Positions 57,735 through 64,000 of a DNA stretch of 64,000 nucleotides are shown in pieces. Every line of letters starts with the position of its first letter. The first letter of the stretch is position 1. The DNA comes from Ornithodoros turicata (Eukaryota; Arthropoda; Arachnida; Ixodida; Argasidae): contig NW_026999353.1 of NCBI RefSeq assembly GCF_037126465.1, forward strand, positions 806,001-870,000, written 5' to 3'. The notes under the pieces are model-generated. The model was not told where the DNA came from, did no database searches, and saw only the letters and a list, made by a program, of their open reading frames with translations. The position numbers were made by a program, and so were the translations under genes.

Positions 57735-57929
57735 CATGAGTATCTGTTTTTCTACGTGCAGCCATAGAAGCCATCTTAATCTGTAAGTTTGAATTTCAAA
57801 CACATCTAGCGTCATTTTTCTTATTTTTTAATGGCTTTTTTTCCTCTCTTTATAATTCACTGGCTTGCACTGTGGCATTGACGAGTGCTCAGTCACCCTC
57901 CCAGGTGTATATCGCTCGCTGAGTGACCC

Positions 57930-57976
57930 CGTGACGTGGTCGGTTGGGGGAAATTCCCCCCAACCGACCACGTCAT
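57930..57976. repeat. Near-perfect hairpin at the array boundary
   Basis: GTGACGTGGTCGGTTGGGGG faces CCCCCCAACCGACCACGTCA across a loop of about 4 nt. Confidence 0.9.
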
Positions 57977-57994
57977 TCTCAAGCCCCTTATCAG

Positions 57995-58187
57995 CCTCGT
58001 GGCCACATTTAGCTCTTTTGTCCCGAAGAAGGCGGAGCTTCCGCCGTAACGTAGACATCCTCCCTAACTTTTATGATTTTTAAGTTTTAATAAACCCCTT
58101 TTTTGTTACTTCCCCTACTTTCGTCTTCTGTCTCCCATTTATTTCAACTATAATTACGTAGCCGTCCGATCCAACTCCAACTTCTCA

Positions 58188-58190
<3 letters not shown>
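57995..58190 (+). repeat. PLTR-like end, solo
   Basis: Near-identical to 23440-23582 (CTCTTTTGTCCCGAAGAAGG…, CTAACTTTTATGATTTTTAAG, CGTCTTCTGTCTCCC, AATTACGTAGCCGTCCGATCC). It ends in (AT)n. Confidence 0.85.

Positions 58191-58241
<51 letters not shown>
58190..58241. repeat. (AT)n microsatellite
   Basis: Pure AT repeat between the PLTR end and repeat X. Confidence 0.95.
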
Positions 58242-58246
<5 letters not shown>

Positions 58247-58870
58247 GATTATGTATAATAATATCTTGTTTGCGATTAGCAGTGACATGCTCCGTACATG
58301 TCAGACGTTGGTTGCTGGAATTGCCAGTGCGCGTCCGACATTTCCTTCCTGCCACGAAAGCTGACTTGATCTCGAGGACCAGAGCAGCGCTGGCACGATT
58401 CTTAATAATTTTGCAATTAAATTAGTACAGAAGGTAATCGTTGTGGGTAGATGTGTGACTTCATACAAGATGATAAAAACATCATGATTCAGTTTTCTGC
58501 CTGGTACTCGGATAGAACCGACGTATTGTTTTACGCTCCTCGTGACTGCTGCTGTGGCGGACAGTGGGCTGATTTGTTGTGCGATTGGTCATTTTTGTTG
58601 TTAGCTGTTGGCGGTGTCTGTTGTTAGTATATTTTGTTCTTGCTTTCACAGCACTTTGCATTCCTCTGCCTCGATTATAAGTGTTTTTCTTCTTGCTTCT
58701 CCTGAGCTGCCTAACCTGTCCAGACATGCCATGATGACGTCACGCCTGGCGTACCGGCATGTCTAGAACTGGTGGTCACAAGAAGGACGGCGCCGCCAAT
58801 GTTTAGCCAGCGATGGTCAGCGGCCGTTCCGGAGCGCTTTCTTCGAGATGGGCTCGCCCATTTTAAGTTA
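58240..58870 (-). repeat. Repeat X, minus copy
   Basis: Inverted partner of 55000-55640, about 80-85% identical by eye. The pair encloses 2.6 kb that holds a MITE and the family B hammerhead array. Confidence 0.75.
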
Positions 58871-59690
58871 AACACACAACGCACAAAGCCCTCTGGACGA
58901 GTTAAGGCGAGTTCAGGTGGTCATTATGGGACAACTTTTTTTGCAGTCATGTTCGCTTGGTCAAAGCGAAGCAGTCTCGCATGTTCTCGTGGCGCATTCC
59001 GAGCGCCCGGTCTCAAAACGACCGAGCAGAGGGTTGCCCAACAGTATCCGGTGTTATGGTCAGATGGGTAGCCACTAACTGAACGTCGTTTAGACCAAAG
59101 TGACGCAGGACATTCGATAAGCTAGAGAAAAGGATCCGACCCACACGTTCCAAAATTCAAAAAAAAAATAGTTTCTCTTCGGCGTTGTTCACGATTTACA
59201 ACACTCAAGAAAGAAACAAATCCCCAAAGGGTCCAAGCAACATCATTGTCTTTCAGTCAATGAATGTCTTAAACAAGCAGGGTCGGCGCTGCAGGTCCTG
59301 ATTCGCAACAGTGGTAGCGGCGGATTGGGAACGCAAATGAATACACGAAAGCGACTGAAAACGTTACTCATTTGTGAGTACCACTAATACAAGAAGCCAC
59401 CCGTGACCTTCGTCAAGGAATATGGCTTTGCGAAACGGCGGTGTTCTCCGCCAGCGCTGTTTCGGTTTCATTACATCTACCAACACGATGATTACGTCAC
59501 GGTGACGTTTCTTCGGTAGAGGTATGTTGTAATATAATGACTTCCAGAGGGGTTGTGGGTCGGGTGTGGTCAGTATGTAATGCTAGCTTGGGTAATTTAT
59601 TTATACTTTATTACACATAACTTGCTTCTAGTCTTCTCTAACTTTTCATAATGGCACTACGTGCTGGGTGTAAAACGAGAACAAACTAAC
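58871..59690. other. Nothing recognised
   Basis: No supported gene. If the exon at 59695 belongs to a live gene, this stretch is intron. Confidence 0.35.
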
Positions 59691-59694
59691 TTAC

Positions 59695-59822
59695 CAGGAG
59701 AAGACCTTTGAAATCGTTGCAAGTTACTGGCCTTCCATTCAACATTTTTGGCGTAAGCCTCTCCGGAGAGAAAAGGAGAGAAGCGAGACTATCCAGACAC
59801 TGTTTGAATTCTTCGCACAAGC
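59695..59822 (-). CDS. Atlastin-like exon (128 nt)
   Basis: Acceptor GTCGCTATTACAG, an open frame of 42 codons after two phase bases, and a strong donor CTG|GTAAGT. The peptide CEEFKQCLDSLASLLFSP and ERLTPKMLNGRPVTCNDF follows the atlastin/GBP middle-domain pattern (F-x-x-L…LL-x-PE-x-L…NG-x-x-V-T-C). Atlastins are dynamin-like GTPases that fuse ER membranes; this segment forms part of the three-helix bundle. No other atlastin exon is certain nearby, so it could be a lone exon of a long-intron gene or a relic. Confidence 0.45.
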
Positions 59823-60099
59823 CTGTAATAGCGACATTGACGTAATGAATACAATGCACAAAACGAGTCAGGAACACTGTTTTCCGTAGAAATAGCAGCC
59901 ACGTCAAGCGCATCGTCATGGAGTTTGAGCTTCTGAGTATTTAATTGTAGAAAACGCAAATAAATAAGGCATTTAAGACCCTTTAGGCTCCTAAATGTTC
60001 CTTGAAGAAGGCTCCTAAAAGACAAATGTACTTTGGAGCACCCTAACTAAGGAGGAAATCTTGTTGTGGCGGCAGCATTCCAGGCCGCAAAATAACAGT

Positions 60100-60234
60100 G
60101 TGGTACGCTGGAGGCAGCACTTTTTTTACTGAGTAGTTTGATATCCTTTTTAATACGTTGGCATTAGAAGCCCCATTTCGAAGACAAGTGCGCATCGTAG
60201 AGGGGAGACCGAGGTGTCCGTCACGTACAAGCAT
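60100..60234 (-). other. Weak candidate upstream exon (LVRD motif)
   Basis: The minus frame reads MLVRDGHLG…LRNGASNANVLKRIS, reminiscent of the 'FLVRDW…G…L-x-x-R' G4 region of atlastin. Splice sites are poor, so this is speculative. Confidence 0.2.
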
Positions 60235-60239
60235 GGAGT

Positions 60240-61120
60240 GGCGTCAGGCTTGAGCCGCCGTTAGTCGCGCCTTGTCTCTGGTCCTATTCAGATGTGTCTC
60301 GTGGGCTCTCCAGGAGTTCCGCAAGCGGGCTCAATATGTCTATCATGTCGCTCGGCGTATGTCATATGATCAATGTCTGCATATGTGCCGTGAGCTACGG
60401 TCTCTGTGGCGTGCTGTGGTCCAGGTGTGCATTCTGTATGCCAAGCAATTAGAACACGAATGTCTTATGCTAACGCAATGTCATCGGACTAATTACAATA
60501 GTGACATTGGGGATGAAGAAAATACGCGTCTCCGAAGATGCGCAATGAACAAAAAACGGTGTTCCTTCAGGATTTTTTTTTGGGGGGGGGGGGGGACGAT
60601 CTACGGAAATTATTGTTCTGAAATCGGCGAAAACGACATCAGGTGAACGAAAGGAACAGATGTTCTCATCGGGAGAGCTTTGTGGCTTTTATAATTAAGA
60701 AGGTAATTTTTGAAGCTAATTAAGACATTGTCTTTGAAGTTTGCTGACGCCCTCCTAAGGAGTGCCTTTCAGCATATGCGATACTACAATTGATTTCATC
60801 TCATAAAACGTGATACATAGTATATATTTAGAACATATGTTCACACTTAGCTTGGGCACCCTGTATATTTCAGGAGTATTCATAGGTGTTTGACAGACAT
60901 AATCATAAAACCTTAACTCGCCGTGATTTAAGAATTTTAATTAAGAAAACTCGCCGTGGTGTTAGTGGTACTCCAGCAGACTTGATAGGAAGCTTGCTTA
61001 CACTCGAATTCGATAATAATAAATATCTATTAAAGATAAATATTAAAATTAATGGCGAAGAAATTTATTAAAATATCGCTTCTACAAAACATTTAGAGAA
61101 CAAGAGGGTAAAATAATACA
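60240..61120. other. No gene recognised; possible MITE end
   Basis: G-tract at 60583-60594. GGGCACCCTGTATAT at about 60860 resembles one end of a mariner-type MITE without a visible partner. Confidence 0.35.
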
Positions 61121-61370
61121 CAATCCAGCTTGATGAAACGTCGTCAAGAAAAATAATAACGAAAGAATGAAGCACGAAGTCAGAGTAACTATTTAATACC
61201 TGAGCTTCCGGGCAGAGTCTGCTCTTCTTCAGACAAAAGAAGCAGTTAAAACACTGCTAATATGAGGAGTGGGATCGGTGAGAGAAAGAATCAAAAAACG
61301 AGAGAGAAGCAACGCAACGATGAAATCACAAAGAACAAAACAGAAGGCTATACATTAGTATGAGAACTTT

Positions 61371-61915
61371 GTATTTTCTAACACTCACTCCGTACAAGTC
61401 CATGGAGCCGCAATGGGTTCACGCGTATCTCCAAATTGTGCTAATATTTTTATTGGGTCTTTTGAGAAAAGAGCACTTGAGAGCTTTGATGTACAGCCAT
61501 TAATTCACTACAGTTATATTGATGATATATTTGTGATTTGGTCAGGAGACAAAATATCTTTGAAGGCATTTTTCGATCACTTTAATTCACTGCATAGTTC
61601 CATCAAATTCTCCTGCACTTTCTTATACCATGCTGTGAATTTTCTTGATGTGACAGTTTCACTTAAAGATGGCAAGTTAGTAACTGACCTCTTCAAGGAA
61701 ACCTACAGTACAGTCCGTCGTCAATACCTTCATTTCGATAGTTATCATCCCCATACACAAAAGAAAAATATCCCCTACGGTCAATTCTTGCGATTAAAAC
61801 GTATTTGTTCCGATGAAAATAGTTTTTCCAAGCAATCCCGAAACATGTCTGTGGATTTCTTGAAACGAGGATACCAAGCTCTTTAGTTAAAGAAGCTCTA
61901 CAGAAGTCATCCCAG
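61371..61915 (+). pseudogene. PLE copy G reverse transcriptase (C-terminal half)
   Basis: VQVHGAAMGSRVSPNCAN, then IFIGSFEKRALESF, the catalytic YIDDIFVIWSG (about 61516-61548), FLDVTVSLKDGKLVTDLF, and IPYGQFLRLKRICSDE. The frame ends at 61886 (stop after KRGYQAL). The catalytic pair is intact; the palm motif containing the first Asp is missing. Confidence 0.85.
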
Positions 61916-62059
61916 AAACAGAGAGATTCTCTTTTCAAACCAATAATTAAAAGGGAGGGGTCAAACTTAATTTTCGCTACTCGATACAAAAAAAAGCTTT
62001 GAAAATGCAAAACAATTCTAGATCGTCATATTAACATTCTACATGCAGGCAGCAAGTTA

Positions 62060-62590
62060 AAAGAAATATTCCCGCATGCTCCTACCATAGCGTTTCGGCG
62101 CCACCGTAACATTCGCGACATACTTTCTTACTCTAACGTACAAAAACAGCCCTCAGGCTGCACCCCTTGTAAACATATCTTTCCTTGCACTAGAATCAAA
62201 AGTCACGCCAGCGATTTTGAGTTCAAAATTGGACAACCTTTAAACTGTTGCTGTTTCTGTTTTTAACCTTTAAACGGTTTAAACTTTAAACCGTTTAAAC
62301 TGTTTTTAACCTTTAAACTGTTGAATATAACATTTGCTACGCAATATTTTGCGCAAGATGTGGTTTACAGTACATTAGAGAGTCTTGTAATTCCATGCGC
62401 GAGAGGTTTTATGGACACAAAGGTGACTCCCATATCTGTGCATTTCAATCTCCCTAGTCACGATTATAATGAAGATTTAAAGATTATAATTTTAGAATCC
62501 GGCTTCACTAACAATTATAAGCGTAAGAACAGAGAATCGTTTTTAATTGCTTCACAGTCTGGTTACCCATGGTATAAATGTACATAGCGG
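62060..62590 (+). pseudogene. PLE copy G linker and GIY-YIG region (broken)
   Basis: FRRHRNIRDILSYSNVQKQP, GCTPCKHIFPC (metal-binding Cys), then after a TTTAAAC-rich insert, VVYSTLESLVIPCARGF, SVHFNLPSHDYNEDLKIIIL and NRESFLIAS. The GIY-YIG core is scrambled around 62230-62330. Confidence 0.7.
62245..62325. repeat. TTTAAAC-rich palindromic expansion
   Basis: AACCTTTAAACGGTTTAAAC and related words repeat in both orientations inside the endonuclease region. Confidence 0.8.
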
Positions 62591-62599
62591 TCCACTTTA

Positions 62600-62990
62600 C
62601 CACCTAATGAAAGGGAACATTGATATTTCGCCGCCTGTTCCAATAATCAACAAGGCTGTGGTAAATGCTTGTCATTTGGTTAATTAGTTTGATTTTGTGA
62701 CTGGTTGATTAATGCACAATAACGATCTATGCTTCCCCTATACCTTAGCATTGTATAACTTAAAAAAGATATCCAATCCCTACCCTCATTATTTTGATGT
62801 GTATGCATTTATGCATTGTTTTTACAACATGTCACTGTCCAACTTTTGAATGCACAAGTAATTTTTTTTCACGGAATTCACGTTAGCTGTAAGCACACTT
62901 ATATTTAACCGTTTTCTTCTTTTCAACGGACAAGCGCGGCCTGCAGAAATTCAAACGGAAAGAGTGGTGTACGTTTCTTCCAACTGTCTT
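62600..62990. other. 3' UTR of PLE copy G
   Basis: No coding sequence; continues into the right PLTR. Confidence 0.5.
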
Positions 62991-62999
62991 GGCTTCAGA

Positions 63000-63230
63000 T
63001 ATCTATCAAATGTATAGCCGTCTGTTTTGTTCTTTGTGATTTCATCCTTGGGTTGCTTCTTTCTTGTTCTTTGATTATTTCTCTCACCGATCCGACTCCT
63101 TATATAAGCAATGTTTTAACTGCTTCTTTTGTCTGAAGAAGGGCAGACTCTGCCCGAAAGGTCACGTAGTAAATAGTTGCTCTGACTTCGTGCTTCATTC
63201 TTTCGATATTATTTTTCTTGACGACAAAAC
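63000..63230 (+). promoter_or_regulatory. Right PLTR of copy G with TATA-like box and hammerhead-like box
   Basis: TATATAAG (63102-63109) lies 30 bp ahead of CTGAAGAAGGGCAG-ACT-CTGCCCGAAAGGTC (63132-63163). This is the same spacing of TATA-like and CTGANGAAG…CGAAA elements as in copies C-F. Helix III is not convincing. Confidence 0.55.
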
Positions 63231-63324
63231 ATTTAGCATAGCGTACTTCATGGCCGCACGTTAAACACGTAATCATCAATACATCCGGGACTTTTCGTTT
63301 TTTTATTTTCTTCATGAATTGCAT

Positions 63325-63570
63325 TTTTAAGGAGCGGTCACTTCCGGAAGCTCACCCATAGTTGCCAGCAACTTGGTGGCAGGGTACAAGTTGCTTAGAC
63401 ACGCCGTCTTCCGCGAGGGACGTTAAATACGGGATGCCGTGTGGTGAGCTTTCATCGCAAGTTAAAGAACCCTCAGGTGGGCTAAAGCAATCCACAGACA
63501 GACCGCTGTGGCGTCGCTCATGATCTCAGCTGTCTCGCGACGTAAACACCCAATTATTATTATTATCACC
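63325..63570 (+). repeat. SINE-like repeat with (ATT)n tail
   Basis: A run including GTGGCAGGGTACAAGTTGCT, GAGGGACGTTAAATACGGG and CTCGCGACGTAAACACCCAA ends in (TTA)n at 63555-63568. I recall this type of 3' region as very common in tick genomes. Confidence 0.65.
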
Positions 63571-64000
63571 TATAGTTGCGTTCTTTTTATCTGCACCTCT
63601 TGAACTAGTGCAAGGAGTCCAACACTCTCGCGTTCTTTTTGTCATGCATTCGCAGTACAGCTGACTGTCCCAATTATTTCTTTATTTTTTAACTCCTGAC
63701 CTAGTAATCCGCTAGTGTTGGATTTTCTAGCATGACGCCTCTAAGTCGTTCAACGAAAGGGTGCAGAGGAGAAGACGACAAAATGGATTAGATCACTTTC
63801 TTGGCGGCACGATGTTGGCAAGTAATGGCGAGCATACATTTCACTTGTGACATCATGCAATATTTACATTTGCTTCTTTTTGTAGTACCCGTCATGCTTA
63901 TTGCTCGCACATTTAACGCAGAAGTAAACCAGAGATACGTATACGCTCGTCACCTGGCTCTTTCGAACCCCTTCATTTCCACTGTATGCAAAAACTGGTG
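63571..64000. other. Nothing recognised
   Basis: No supported gene or repeat before the window ends. Confidence 0.35.

Larger units (their letters stand above)
57115..57930 (+). repeat. Hammerhead repeat family B array (289-bp units, ~2.8 copies)
   Basis: GTGTCCTCTGGTGCTGTCGC recurs at 57130, 57419 and 57708. Each unit contains ACGTGCAGCCATAGAAGCC, the hammerhead module and CACTGTGGCATTGA. Units are about 98% identical, so the array is young. Confidence 0.92.
61125..63230 (+). mobile_element. PLE copy G with inverted PLTRs
   Basis: The left PLTR (61125-61370, minus orientation) is the inverted match of the right one (about 63000-63230): AAGAAGCAGTTAAAACA…, GGGCAGAGTCTGC…CTTCTTCAGAC, GAAGCACGAAGTCAGAG. 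The body holds RT from the MG-x-R block onward and a decayed GIY-YIG. This is the 5'-truncated, inverted-PLTR structure described for Penelope. Confidence 0.85.

Overview
The window looks like animal nuclear DNA, most probably from a hard tick (Ixodidae). Short exons with canonical splice sites lie between very long repeat-filled introns. The repeat mixture matches my memory of tick genomes: Penelope-like elements (PLEs), 5'-truncated LINEs ending in (GTT)n, tRNA-derived SINEs, mariner-type MITEs and a Mag-like Gypsy element. The species call comes from memory of such repeats, not from a search.

Layout. 0.6-12.9 kb: two head-to-head PLE copies of one family. The minus copy encodes an SGNH/GDSL-esterase-like domain upstream of its reverse transcriptase. 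The plus copy is split by a 5.5-kb DNA transposon (6220-11730) with CCCT-ending inverted termini. 14-15.7 kb: short minus-strand coiled-coil exons. 17-20.9 kb: a LINE fragment with target-site duplication, a PLE UTR scrap and a possible two-exon transcript. 22-25.7 kb: PLE 3' ends with promoter-like terminal repeats (PLTRs), two groups of hammerhead-type repeats and a MITE. 26-28.3 kb: two more coiled-coil exons around a TTAA-flanked element. 30.3-38.8 kb is the core: PLE 3' ends, a PLE with a long open RT + GIY-YIG frame (to 33409), then 19 tandem copies of a ~235-bp unit, most carrying a well-formed type I hammerhead ribozyme, followed by a second hammerhead repeat family. 38.8-42.1 kb: LINE endonuclease and hAT transposase remnants. 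46-49.9 kb: PLE remnant, SINEs, LINE end, one more minus-strand exon. 50.4-55 kb: a decayed Gypsy retrotransposon with both LTRs. 55-58.9 kb: an inverted pair of ~600-bp repeats enclosing a MITE and a second hammerhead array. 59.7-63.6 kb: an atlastin-like exon, a PLE with inverted PLTRs and a SINE-like repeat.

How it fits together. The likely host features are small minus-strand exons (48.1, 28.2, 26.1, 15.6, 15.5 and 14.7 kb; the complete ones are multiples of three) that may belong to one coiled-coil gene, plus one atlastin-like exon. Nearly everything else is mobile DNA. The hammerhead repeats (periods about 235, 239, 289 and 227 bp) share a short box (CGTGCAGCCA) and sit beside PLE ends. 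This is the arrangement expected of animal 'retrozymes', small non-autonomous circular-RNA repeats thought to borrow PLE enzymes. At least four related groups at different stages of ribozyme decay occur in this one window.
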